This document shows positions 1 to 6,731 of a stretch of DNA of 16,211 bases, one piece after another. The stretch covers positions 1-16,211 of the forward strand of contig CAYYNB010000142.1 of the NCBI GenBank assembly GCA_964472565.1, written 5' to 3'. Under the pieces are notes generated by a model. It worked only from the letters and a program-made list of their open reading frames with translations. It made no database searches and was not told the origin of the DNA. The DNA comes from DATAMF01 sp964472565 (GTDB taxonomy: Bacteria; Chloroflexota; Anaerolineae; Aggregatilineales; Aggregatilineaceae). Position numbers and translations under genes: made by a program. Within the stretch, counting starts at the first letter, position 1; each line of letters opens with the position of its first letter.

Positions 1-102
1 GCGTTTGGGACTTCGCGCCCGGCATTCGCTGCCGATGATGACGACGAAACCGATGATGAAGACGACGATGATGACATCAAATATGTCGATTTGGATGAAT
101 GA
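1..102 (+). CDS. C-terminal end of an unidentified protein with an acidic tail (partial)
   Basis: Reading frame 1 is open from the left edge to a TGA at 100-102, giving 33 residues of the C-terminus of a gene that begins outside the window. About 20 residues are almost entirely Asp and Glu, followed by a short ending IKYVDLDE. Acidic tails like this occur on many unrelated proteins that bind basic partners or metals, so the tail does not identify the family. The gene converges on the minus-strand glycosyltransferase, with three bases between the two stop codons. The alternative, that this is a chance open frame, is unlikely given the strong compositional bias and the tight fit to the neighbouring stop, but the fragment is too short to be certain. 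Confidence 0.6.
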   Translation, partial: AFGTSRPAFAADDDDETDDEDDDDDIKYVDLDE

Positions 103-105
103 CCT

Positions 106-1200
106 TTAGGAGATTTTCGTACTTTTTGGCGAGTCCGGTACGTTTTCCTGGCTCGATTTATGGAGTTTTGACTTTCGACTGAGCAGCAAAAAACCGCTTC
201 CGACTACCGCGCCCATTACCATCAAAGCGATGAGTTTAAACAAGCGGCTGGCAACCACTAACGCAATTCCGCCGAAAATGGCGCAAAAGGCATAATAGAT
301 CAACACAATATGGCGCGGCGATAATCCCAAATCCAGCAGGCGGTAGTGAACATGGCCGCGATCCCCCTTCACCGGATTTTCGCCCTCACTCAGCCGCCGG
401 ACAATCTGCCACACCACATCCAACAGCGGAAGGCCCATCACCAGCAGAACCGTTGCAACCTTCGCCCCACCGATGATGCCGAGAACACCAATGGTATAGC
501 CCAGAAAGAGCGAACCATTGCTGCCCATGAATATTTTGGCGGGATGGAAATTAAAGGGCAAAAATCCGAGAGTTGCGCCCAGCAGGGCCAGCGGCAGCAG
601 GCTTACACTCACCTGATCCAGCCGGAACGCGGCATGCAGGAAAATCATCAGGGCGGCCACCGCACATACCCCCGCCGCTAACCCGTCCAGCCCATCCAGC
701 CAGTTGACCGTATTCATCATGAAGCCCAGCCAGAACAGCGTGAGCGTCACGGTGACAAAATACGGCCACTTGTCAGTGGGATCGCCCGTCAGCGGATTAT
801 TGAACTGCTCTATGATAATCAAAAACAGGACCGCAACCGCAGCCGCGAAAAGTTGGGCCGTGTATTGGGGGATGGCACCAAACTCGCGTTTATCATCGAA
901 TATGCCGAAGATGAACAGAAACGCGCCGCCGAATAACAGGCCGAATAAGCGAATAATTTCCTTATCATCGGTCCGCACGACGGGCAAAAACTGCGCTACG
1001 ATAACGGCTGCTGTAAACGAAACATACATCGCCAGGCCGCCGAATTTGGATGTCACGTTGGGGTGAATATGACGTGAGCGGGGTTTGTCTACAATCCCCC
1101 ACCGAAATCCCAGCCGCCGGGCCAGCGGTGTCAAGCCAAACGACAACCCGAATGACAGCACAAACACGACAATGAAAGCGATGATATGTTCCGAAGACAT
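106..1200 (-). CDS. MraY/WecA-family undecaprenyl-phosphate sugar-1-phosphate transferase (glycosyltransferase family 4)
   Basis: An integral membrane protein of 364 residues that should transfer a sugar-1-phosphate, probably GlcNAc-1-P, from a UDP-sugar to a polyprenyl phosphate, the first step of cell-surface polymer synthesis. About ten hydrophobic segments span the length. Family motifs are visible: DKPRSRHIHP with GGLA at 38-57, the Asp pair DD at 102-103, NTVNWLDGLDGL at 163-174, and a histidine loop HVHY at 283-286. Two positions are odd. The usual MGDxGS reads MGSNGS at 225-230, so the Mg-binding Asp of MraY is Ser, and the usual HxHH reads HVHY. The last 25 residues are hydrophilic. 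The gene lies three bases downstream of upp, so the two are probably co-transcribed; upp next to a WecA/TagO-like gene is also seen in Clostridia. WecA/TagO-like is favoured over MraY because there are no cell-wall genes nearby. Confidence 0.88.
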   Translation of the reverse strand: MSSEHIIAFIVVFVLSFGLSFGLTPLARRLGFRWGIVDKPRSRHIHPNVTSKFGGLAMYVSFTAAVIVAQFLPVVRTDDKEIIRLFGLLFGGAFLFIFGIFDDKREFGAIPQYTAQLFAAAVAVLFLIIIEQFNNPLTGDPTDKWPYFVTVTLTLFWLGFMMNTVNWLDGLDGLAAGVCAVAALMIFLHAAFRLDQVSVSLLPLALLGATLGFLPFNFHPAKIFMGSNGSLFLGYTIGVLGIIGGAKVATVLLVMGLPLLDVVWQIVRRLSEGENPVKGDRGHVHYRLLDLGLSPRHIVLIYYAFCAIFGGIALVVASRLFKLIALMVMGAVVGSGFLLLSRKSKLHKSSQENVPDSPKSTKIS

Positions 1201-1203
1201 GAG

Positions 1204-1827
1204 TTAGGCCGTTCCAAACTGCCGATCACCTGCATCCCCCAGGCCAGGGACAATGAATCCGCGTTCGTTCAGGTGATCGTCGATTGCAGCCAGATGGATA
1301 GCAATGTCGGGATGCGCTTTGGTCATCACTTCAAGACCCTCCGGTGCGGCGATCAGCCCGACGAACTTGATCCGGCGGACACCCCATTTTTTGAGCACAT
1401 CTACCGCCGCCACCGCCGAGCCACCGGTTGCCAGCATCGGGTCCAGGATCAAACAAACCTGCACGGTGGGATCAATCGGGAGCTTATTGTAGTAGGCTAC
1501 CGGACGCAGGGTGCGCTCATCACGATAAAATCCGAGGTGCCAGACCTGCGCACCGGGGATCATTTCGTGAATACCGTCTACCATACCCAGCCCGGCCCGT
1601 AAAATTGGCACGAGGCCCACTTCTTCTTCCAGATGATAGCCTTTGGCGACCTGGATTGGCGTTTGCACGTCTATTTCATAGAGACCCAGATCGGCCATCG
1701 CCTCATAGCCCAGGATCATGGCGATTTCGCGGATCAGTTCACGAAACTTCTTATGCTCAGTTTTTTCATTGCGCAGAATGGTCAGTTTGTGTTTGACGAG
1801 GGGGTGGCTCGAAACATGCACGTTCAT
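1204..1827 (-). CDS. upp: Uracil phosphoribosyltransferase
   Basis: Converts uracil and PRPP to UMP in pyrimidine salvage; cytoplasmic. The 207-residue length is standard. The PRPP-binding loop LDPMLATGGSA is at 128-138. The uracil-binding C-terminal signature FIVPGLGDAGDRQFGT is at 191-206 and is essentially family consensus. The N-terminal HPLVKHKLTILRN is also typical. The ATG at 1825-1827 is preceded on the minus strand by an AAGGAAG ribosome-binding site. It is the first gene of a two-gene unit with the membrane glycosyltransferase that follows after three bases. It is divergent from ruvB, and a candidate promoter sits in the gap between them. Nothing suggests damage or transfer. Confidence 0.97.
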   Translation of the reverse strand: MNVHVSSHPLVKHKLTILRNEKTEHKKFRELIREIAMILGYEAMADLGLYEIDVQTPIQVAKGYHLEEEVGLVPILRAGLGMVDGIHEMIPGAQVWHLGFYRDERTLRPVAYYNKLPIDPTVQVCLILDPMLATGGSAVAAVDVLKKWGVRRIKFVGLIAAPEGLEVMTKAHPDIAIHLAAIDDHLNERGFIVPGLGDAGDRQFGTA

Positions 1828-1862
1828 CGGGACTTCCTTTGGAAAACGGTATCGCAGCGCAG

Positions 1863-1891
1863 ATTGTATCCTGATGTGCCAGTCCGTACAA
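1863..1891 (-). promoter_or_regulatory. Candidate sigma-70-type promoter for upp and the glycosyltransferase
   Basis: On the minus strand a -10-like TACAAT (1868 to 1863, 5 of 6 to consensus) is 17 bases from a -35-like TTGTAC (1891 to 1886, 3 of 6). Transcription would start near 1856, giving a leader of about 30 bases before the upp ATG. The spacing is ideal but the -35 is weak. Confidence 0.35.
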
Positions 1892-1916
1892 CGCCTGCTT
1901 ATCCTCGGTTTGGCGC

Positions 1917-1945
1917 TTTACCTTCACCGCCCCGCCCGGTATACT
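1917..1945 (+). promoter_or_regulatory. Candidate sigma-70-type promoter for ruvB-DUF2905-queA
   Basis: TTTACC (1917-1922, 4 of 6 to the -35 consensus) and TATACT (1940-1945, 5 of 6 to the -10 consensus) are 17 bases apart. Transcription would start near 1952. That favours the ATG at 1980 as the ruvB start, because the in-frame TTG at 1956 would lie almost at the transcript's 5' end with no room for a ribosome-binding site. Confidence 0.5.
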
Positions 1946-1979
1946 CTGGGGGCAGTTGGTGCCGGAATGGGAGCAGCGC

Positions 1980-3002
1980 ATGAGTGAAGAACGTATCATC
2001 AGCGGCAGCAAACGTCCCGAAGATCGGGTCGATGCGGCGCTGCGTCCGCGCCGTCTGGAAGAAATGACCGGACAGGGGCGCGTGGTCGAAAATCTGAAGA
2101 TTCTGATTGAAGCTGCCAAAGCGCGCAAAGAGACACTGGATCATATTTTGCTCTACGGCCCGCCAGGGCTGGGTAAGACAACGTTTGCGCATGTGATCGC
2201 GAATGAAATGGAAGTCAATATCCGCATTACCGCCGGACCATCGATTGAGCGGGCGGGCGATCTGGCCGCGATCCTCACCCATCTTCGCGAGGGGGATATT
2301 CTGTTCATCGATGAAATTCACCGCCTGGGCCGCGCGGTTGAAGAAGTGCTCTATCCCGCGATGGAAGACTTCGCCCTGGACATTGTGATCGGGAAGGGGC
2401 CATCGGCTAAAAATGTGCGTCTGAACCTGCCCCGGTTTACGGTTATTGGCGCGACCACCCGCCTCGCGCTGCTGACGGCTCCGCTGCGCGCGCGCTTTGG
2501 TGCCGTCTACCGCCTCGACTTTTATGATCTGGAAGCGATGGCCGATATTGTGCTGCGGGCGGCAAGTCTGTTGAAGGTTCCAATTGAAAATGGCGGCGTA
2601 CACGAAATCGCCCGCCGCGCACGCGGTACGCCCCGTGTTGCCCTGCGGCTGCTGAAGCGTGTGCGTGACTATTCCCAGGTGCGGGCGGATGGGGTGATTA
2701 CCGAACCCGTCGCGTCAGAGGCGCTCGATCTGCTCGAAATTGATCCGCTGGGGTTGGATGACATTGACCGCCGTGTGCTGCGCGCCATCATCGAAAAATT
2801 CGAGGGCGGCCCGGTGGGATTGGAAACCATCGCGGCTTCGATCAGCGAAGAGGCCGATACCATCATGGATGTGTACGAACCTTACCTGCTGCAACTTGGC
2901 TTTCTGGATCGCACCCCGCGCGGACGTGTCGCCACACGGCTGGCCTACCAACATTTGAATATCAGCGATGATCGTCCGCCGCGCCAGACGCCGCTGTTTT
3001 AG
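1980..3002 (+). CDS. ruvB: Holliday junction branch migration ATPase RuvB
   Basis: The AAA+ motor that, with RuvA, drives branch migration of Holliday junctions during recombination and repair. From the ATG at 1980 the protein has 340 residues, normal for RuvB. Visible motifs are Walker A GPPGLGKTT (60-68), Walker B LFIDEIHRL (108-116), sensor 1 GATTR (157-161) and the arginine-finger stretch APLRARF (167-173). A C-terminal winged-helix region ends in the typical GFLDRTPRGR. An in-frame TTG at 1956 would add eight residues, but the ATG has a GGGAG site six bases upstream and matches the usual MSEERIIS start. ruvA and ruvC are absent here. It heads a tight cluster with a DUF2905 gene and queA; ruvB next to queA is a common bacterial arrangement. 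Confidence 0.98.
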   Translation: MSEERIISGSKRPEDRVDAALRPRRLEEMTGQGRVVENLKILIEAAKARKETLDHILLYGPPGLGKTTFAHVIANEMEVNIRITAGPSIERAGDLAAILTHLREGDILFIDEIHRLGRAVEEVLYPAMEDFALDIVIGKGPSAKNVRLNLPRFTVIGATTRLALLTAPLRARFGAVYRLDFYDLEAMADIVLRAASLLKVPIENGGVHEIARRARGTPRVALRLLKRVRDYSQVRADGVITEPVASEALDLLEIDPLGLDDIDRRVLRAIIEKFEGGPVGLETIAASISEEADTIMDVYEPYLLQLGFLDRTPRGRVATRLAYQHLNISDDRPPRQTPLF

Positions 3003-3014
3003 GGAGGGAGCACG

Positions 3015-3251
3015 ATGGACCTGAGTACAACCGGACGTTTGGTGCTGCTGATTGGCGTGGGATTGATCATTCTCGGCGGGCTGCTGATGCTGTTTGGCCG
3101 CATACCGGGACTCAAAAACCTGGGCAATCTTCCCGGCGATATTCGGGTTGAAGGCAAAAATTACACCTGTTTTTTCCCCGTTGTCAGCATGATAATAATC
3201 AGCGTGCTGCTTTCGTTGGCCCTTAACATCATTCTACGCATATTCAAATAA
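3015..3251 (+). CDS. DUF2905 family small membrane protein
   Basis: A 78-residue protein with two predicted membrane helices, roughly residues 7-27 and 54-74, joined by a loop containing the family signature LGNLPGDIRVEGKN. This pattern is recognisable as DUF2905. The function of the family is unknown; it is often found beside ruvB and queA, as here. It begins 12 bases after the ruvB stop, and its strong GGGAGGGAG ribosome-binding site sits directly after that stop codon. queA follows five bases later, so all three are likely on one transcript. Confidence 0.9.
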   Translation: MDLSTTGRLVLLIGVGLIILGGLLMLFGRIPGLKNLGNLPGDIRVEGKNYTCFFPVVSMIIISVLLSLALNIILRIFK

Positions 3252-3256
3252 CCACC

Positions 3257-4351
3257 ATGCACCTTTCCGACTTCGATTACCATCTCCCGCCTGAACGTAT
3301 TGCCCAAACTCCGGTTGAGCCGCGTGATGCATCGCGTATGCTCGTGCATCACCGTGATACAGGCAAAATTGAACACCGTGCTTTCCGCGATCTGCCCGGT
3401 TATCTGCGTCCGGGGGATGTGCTGGTATTAAATGAAACCCGCGTTATCCCGGCCCGCCTGCCGGCCCGTAAAATACCCACCGGCGGCACAGCGGAAATTT
3501 TGCTGCTGCGCCAGGTGAATGAGCGGCGCTGGTTGGTTGCCATTGGCGGCAAACATATCCGCATGGGGAGTAAACTGGCCGTAGGAGATAAAATCGAGGC
3601 CGTTGTGGTCGAGGAGCGCGAAGAAAGCCAGCGTGTTGTGGAATTCAGCGAACCCGTGCATCCCTATCTGGAAGCGCTCGGTGAGACGCCGCTGCCGCCT
3701 TATATCACCACGCCGCTATCCGATACCAGCCGCTACCAGACCGTTTTTGCCCACCATGACGGATCGGCGGCTGCGCCGACGGCAGGTCTGCATTTTACGG
3801 GCGAGATGCTGATGCGATTAAAAGAACAGGGCATTCAGATCGCGTACTGCACGCTGCACATCGGACTGGATACCTTTGCCCCAGTGCGTGAGGAAAATGT
3901 GCTGGAGCACAAAATGCATACCGAACGCGCGATTCTGAAGCCCGAAGATGCCCAGATCATCAATCAGGCCCGGTTAGCCGGAGGGCGCATTGTCGCCATC
4001 GGCACGACGGCCACCCGCACACTCGAATCGGCTGCTATTCGTTCGGCGGCCTATGACACCGAGGCAAACGACCCACAGAGCATCCAGCGTACGCGGTTGG
4101 CTCTCAACGAAAACACGTGCCCCTGGCGGCCTGTGATCGCCCTTAACGAGGACACCGACTTATACATCACGCCGGGGTACCGTTTCCGGGCGGTGGATGT
4201 GATGTTGACAAATTTCCACCTGCCGAAATCCACCCTATTGATGCTGGTCAGCGCATTTGCAGGCCGTGAACGAATTCTCGGTGCGTATCAGGAAGCCATC
4301 GAACGGGGATACCGCTTCTACAGTCTGGGGGACTGTTGCCTGTTGCTTTAG
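3257..4351 (+). CDS. queA: S-adenosylmethionine:tRNA ribosyltransferase-isomerase QueA
   Basis: Transfers and isomerises the ribosyl group of SAM onto preQ1-modified tRNA, making epoxyqueuosine at the wobble position of tRNAs with GUN anticodons. The 364-residue protein carries the family blocks TPLPPYI (144-150), GSAAAPTAGLHFT (169-181), LHIGLDTFAPV (200-210), GTTATRTLESAA (249-260), and TNFHLPKSTLLMLVSAFAG (318-336). About 39 residues separate ESAA from DTDLYI, against roughly 16 in E. coli QueA, so this is an insertion or longer loop. The C-terminus reads GDCCLLL instead of the usual GDAM ending. Its ATG lacks a clear ribosome-binding site, suggesting coupling to the gene five bases upstream. 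Its TAG stop overlaps the TAA of the convergent small gene. Other queuosine genes such as tgt are not in the window. Confidence 0.97.
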   Translation: MHLSDFDYHLPPERIAQTPVEPRDASRMLVHHRDTGKIEHRAFRDLPGYLRPGDVLVLNETRVIPARLPARKIPTGGTAEILLLRQVNERRWLVAIGGKHIRMGSKLAVGDKIEAVVVEEREESQRVVEFSEPVHPYLEALGETPLPPYITTPLSDTSRYQTVFAHHDGSAAAPTAGLHFTGEMLMRLKEQGIQIAYCTLHIGLDTFAPVREENVLEHKMHTERAILKPEDAQIINQARLAGGRIVAIGTTATRTLESAAIRSAAYDTEANDPQSIQRTRLALNENTCPWRPVIALNEDTDLYITPGYRFRAVDVMLTNFHLPKSTLLMLVSAFAGRERILGAYQEAIERGYRFYSLGDCCLLL

Positions 4352-4581
4352 GCTTTCGAGAACCAATTCAGCAGTTTTTTGACGATGTTACGCTTGTTCG
4401 CCAACACTTGTTGCAGCTCGCGGTTGAGTTCGTTGGTCAGCGTTTCTAGCTCATCAACCTTCATGCGCGCACCATTGACCAATACCCAATCATTACCCAG
4501 ATCACGTAGTTCTTTGGGTGCGCGTTGGTAGAGAGCCTGATAGACTTCCATATAGCGCGCCATCGCTTTTTCGACCCGCAT
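4348..4581 (-). CDS. Small conserved-looking hypothetical protein, 77 residues
   Basis: A soluble, charged protein with no signal peptide or membrane helix. Residues 1-20 look helical, a central motif DWVLVNGARMKVDELE spans 31-46, and residues 43-68 look like an amphipathic helix or short coiled coil before a basic C-terminus. No known fold is recognised. It is believed real because the ATG at 4579-4581 has a GAGG site seven bases upstream, the reading frame fills the space between queA and the next promoter region exactly, and the composition is protein-like. It is convergent with queA; the two stop codons share bases. Function is unknown. Confidence 0.72.
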   Translation of the reverse strand: MRVEKAMARYMEVYQALYQRAPKELRDLGNDWVLVNGARMKVDELETLTNELNRELQQVLANKRNIVKKLLNWFSKA

Positions 4582-4748
4582 CTGTTTACCTCGTAGTTAT
4601 CCCAAAGACCCTGATTACAGTATAACTTTGAATCGCTTTTGCAAATATCAATAATATCCGAATTTTGGGACAGAACTCAAGTTTTCGTTTTTCAACAGGA
4701 GCCAGCTACAATAGACAGTTCGCCTGAAATTATGCTTTGGAGACTTGT
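4582..4748. other. AT-rich divergent intergenic region
   Basis: This 167-base gap separates the small minus-strand gene from the + strand nucleoside phosphorylase and must hold both promoters. On the minus strand a -10-like TATACT lies at 4624 to 4619 with only poor -35 matches upstream. On the + strand a -10-like TACAAT lies at 4707-4712, about 37 bases before the phosphorylase ATG, again without a clear -35. No RNA gene or riboswitch fold was recognised. Confidence 0.45.
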
Positions 4749-5636
4749 ATGCTTGACGAACAACTTATTCCTGAGGCGCATTATCGGGAAGCAGCCCACG
4801 CGATTCGCCAGCGCATTCCAGCCGCGCCCGCGATTGGCCTCATTTTAGGTTCTGGTCTGGGGCCGCTGGTTGAACAGATTGAAGACCCGGTTGTTATTCC
4901 TTACCAGGAAATTCCCCACTGGCCGCACTCGACGGTGTTAGGGCATGCCGGACAGTTGGTTTTTGGCAAATTAGAAGGGCATGCGGTTATTGCCATGCAG
5001 GGCCGCATTCATTTTTATGAAGGCTACAGCATGGCGCAGGTGACGCTGCCGGTTCGTGTTATGCGGCTGCTGGGCGTAGATACGCTGATTCTGACCAACG
5101 CGGCGGGCGGGTTGAACCCCAATTTTAACGCGGGCGACATTATGGTCATCGAGGATCACATCAACATCCCGGGCATGGCGGGCCATCATCCGCTGGTTGG
5201 CCCTAATATCGGCTCTTTTGGGCCGCGTTTTTCCATCCATACCCGCATGTACAATCCGGCGCTGCGCAAGCTGGCCTGTAAAATTGCCGAAACAAGCGGC
5301 ATGACACTGCGCCAGGGTGTCTACGTTGCCTTGTCTGGACCATCCTTTGAAACGCCCGCCGAAATTCGCATGCTGCGCATCTGGGGCGGCGATACAGTCG
5401 GGATGTCTACGGCGCATGAAGCGATTGTGGCATACCATGCCGGGATGCGCGTACTTGGCTTTTCCAGCGTGACAAATGCCTGCCTGGATGACACTGAATC
5501 ACAGGAAGAAGTCAGTCATGAGGAAGTGCTGCGGGCGGGAAAACTGATCGTGCCGAGACTGGCTGCGCTTATCCGGGGCGTACTGCGCGATATGCCGCCT
5601 TATGATCCGTCCGAAATGGAGAACCATCCTGAGTAA
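4749..5636 (+). CDS. punA: Purine nucleoside phosphorylase, trimeric inosine/guanosine type
   Basis: Cleaves inosine and guanosine with phosphate to base plus ribose-1-phosphate in purine salvage. From the ATG at 4749 it has 295 residues. Family motifs are the phosphate-binding LGSGLG (33-38), MQGRIHFYEGY (83-93), TNAAGG (116-121), GPSFETPAE (197-205, whose Glu contacts the base), VGMSTAHE (217-224), and a TN pair at 242-243 whose Asn is the other expected base contact. An in-frame TTG at 4737 adds four residues, but it overlaps the GGAGA ribosome-binding site of the ATG, so the ATG is preferred. The order and residues match the PNP/MTAP family with 6-oxopurine preference rather than the hexameric DeoD type. 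The free bases it releases are substrates for the kind of hydroxylase encoded further right. Confidence 0.95.
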   Translation: MLDEQLIPEAHYREAAHAIRQRIPAAPAIGLILGSGLGPLVEQIEDPVVIPYQEIPHWPHSTVLGHAGQLVFGKLEGHAVIAMQGRIHFYEGYSMAQVTLPVRVMRLLGVDTLILTNAAGGLNPNFNAGDIMVIEDHINIPGMAGHHPLVGPNIGSFGPRFSIHTRMYNPALRKLACKIAETSGMTLRQGVYVALSGPSFETPAEIRMLRIWGGDTVGMSTAHEAIVAYHAGMRVLGFSSVTNACLDDTESQEEVSHEEVLRAGKLIVPRLAALIRGVLRDMPPYDPSEMENHPE

Positions 5637-5642
5637 CGGCTT

Positions 5643-6467
5643 ATGGTTGATGTACTGACCGGAATTGTCTCAGCGGTAGAAAATATTGCGCTGGGGCTGT
5701 ATATCCTGTGTATGGCGGGTCTTCTGTGGATGGCCTACCGCTTGCAGCGCGCGCGTCACGAACTAGCTGTCTCGCAGTTCAAACTCGAACGCGAACACGC
5801 TCTGGTGCGGCAGGCCAGTGCCATTACCTTTGGTGGGTTGCTTATCGAAGTGATGATTGCGGTCTGGGCCATTGCGAATGTTATGGCCCCCACCATCCGA
5901 GAAATCAAAGTCGGCTCCGAGGATCAAGGCCCAGCGCGGGTGACACGGTACATGACCATGACCTCCAATCCCCAGCCGATGGCCCCGCTTGATACCGGGC
6001 TGGATATTCTGCAAAATGACGATGTTTTCGCGTCGGCGACGCCTAACCCAACAGCCGTTGGCACTATCCTTCCCGATGCTCCGGCGGAGGTGGGATGCCC
6101 GCAAAACAGCGCCTGGTTCGACATTCCGGGCAACGGGCAACTGCTCTTTGAAGCAACAACTGTCTGGGGAATTGCAACCACCAGCAACTTCTCGCACTAC
6201 AAATTCGAGATCAAGCCCGCAGGCGCACCCGATACGCAGTGGTCGCCGATCAACAGCGACGTGCGCGAGGTCAAAACCTATGGGCCGCTGGGGGATATTC
6301 TACCCTGGCAGTTGCCCGACGGGGAATACCGCTTCCGCCTGACGGTGTTCAATAACACCGATAAGCTGGTAGCCCTGTGCGAAAAAACGATACACGTGCT
6401 TAACAGCCCCCCGCCAAGCGCAACCCCCTTGGATGCACCTACCGCCACGCCGACATCGGCTTCGTAG
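5643..6467 (+). CDS. Membrane-anchored extracytoplasmic protein of unknown function
   Basis: The 274-residue protein has two hydrophobic helices, about 11-32 and 59-82, separated by a charged stretch rich in Arg, Glu and Lys that should be cytoplasmic. The remaining 190 residues would then be outside. A Pro/Thr linker (about 131-150) leads to a compact region at 151-253. That region has alternating hydrophobic residues and the ending DGEYRFRLTVFNNT, suggesting a beta-sandwich such as an Ig-like or fibronectin-type fold. Cys152 and Cys246 could form a disulfide. The tail is Pro/Thr/Ser-rich. It starts six bases after the phosphorylase stop, so it is likely co-transcribed, but no strong ribosome-binding site precedes it. 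No enzymatic motif is seen and the function is unknown. Confidence 0.8.
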   Translation: MVDVLTGIVSAVENIALGLYILCMAGLLWMAYRLQRARHELAVSQFKLEREHALVRQASAITFGGLLIEVMIAVWAIANVMAPTIREIKVGSEDQGPARVTRYMTMTSNPQPMAPLDTGLDILQNDDVFASATPNPTAVGTILPDAPAEVGCPQNSAWFDIPGNGQLLFEATTVWGIATTSNFSHYKFEIKPAGAPDTQWSPINSDVREVKTYGPLGDILPWQLPDGEYRFRLTVFNNTDKLVALCEKTIHVLNSPPPSATPLDAPTATPTSAS

Positions 6468-6477
6468 CCGCATCACC

Positions 6478-6505
6478 GCACCCCGATCCGCCGGGGTGTC
6501 TTTTT
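6478..6505 (+). terminator. Intrinsic terminator after the phosphorylase unit
   Basis: A perfect 7-bp stem CACCCCG/CGGGGTG (6479-6485 and 6492-6498) with a six-base loop is followed by TCTTTTT. It begins 11 bases after the stop of the membrane protein gene and acts only on the + strand, because no T-run follows it on the minus strand. Confidence 0.88.
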
Positions 6506-6600
6506 GTATGCACAAGGCTAACAAACCGCTTTGACACCAAAGATGCGAATCAGCAAAACAACCTTTTTCTAACCAGGCGCAGGTAAGAATTCAGTTAAAG

Positions 6601-6640
6601 CAGGTTACTTTTTTAACCTGATGTGGGATAAAAGTAACCT
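6601..6640. repeat. Overlapping inverted repeats with AGGTTA/TAACCT arms
   Basis: CAGGTTA at 6601-6607 pairs with TAACCTG at 6614-6620 around a six-base loop. The same left arm, extended to AGGTTACTTTT (6602-6612), also pairs perfectly over 11 bases with AAAAGTAACCT (6630-6640). The two hairpins are mutually exclusive. Confidence 0.65.
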
Positions 6641-6672
6641 ACTTTGGGATAAATGTGGGATAAATTTAACCT
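6614..6672. repeat. 21-base tandem repeat, TAACCT-N5-GGGATAAA
   Basis: Two units, 6614-6632 and 6635-6653, match at 16 of 19 bases with a period of exactly 21. A third, rearranged copy follows: GGGATAAA at 6657-6664, then TAACCT at 6667-6672. TAACCT starts at 6614, 6635 and 6667, and GGGATAA at 6625, 6646 and 6657, so spacings are 21, 32 and 11 bases, close to whole helical turns. Inverted copies (AGGTTA) flank the array at 6602 and 6710. Confidence 0.75.
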
Positions 6673-6718
6673 AAATAGCGCGCGATTTAGGCTGAATTGT
6701 GGGGGATTCAGGTTAAAT
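6664..6718. repeat. Nested inverted repeats; possible weak minus-strand terminator
   Basis: ATTTAACCT (6664-6672) pairs with AGGTTAAAT (6710-6718). Inside it lie CCTAAAT/ATTTAGG (6670-6676 and 6685-6691, loop of eight) and CTGAAT/ATTCAG (6692-6697 and 6706-6711, loop of eight). Read on the minus strand, the 7-bp hairpin is followed by TTAAATTTAT, so it could help end the molybdenum-hydroxylase operon, although there is no clean T-run. Confidence 0.45.
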
Positions 6719-6731
6719 CACCCTACCAGCT

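Larger units (their letters stand above)
6506..6731. other. Non-coding gap between convergent genes
   Basis: No coding frame, tRNA or known RNA is visible. The left half (6506-6588) looks unremarkable. The right half is AT-rich and filled with the short repeats described separately. Both neighbours end here, so no promoter is expected. Confidence 0.6.

Noticed and set aside
1956..1979. TTG start giving RuvB eight extra residues
   Set aside because: The ATG at 1980 has a better ribosome-binding site, matches the usual RuvB start, and fits the proposed promoter.
1899..2603. Minus-strand open frame of 234 codons opposite ruvB
   Set aside because: Shadow of ruvB, which carries all its motifs; the frame would also cover the divergent promoter region.
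4600..4670. TCCCAAA/TTTGGGA inverted repeat around a 57-base AT-rich stretch
   Set aside because: Seven-base arms this far apart are expected by chance in AT-rich DNA, and the stretch already has to contain two promoters.
6506..6731. CRISPR-like array or tRNA in the intergenic gap
   Set aside because: The repeats are 19-21 bases with no unique spacers, and no cloverleaf could be drawn.
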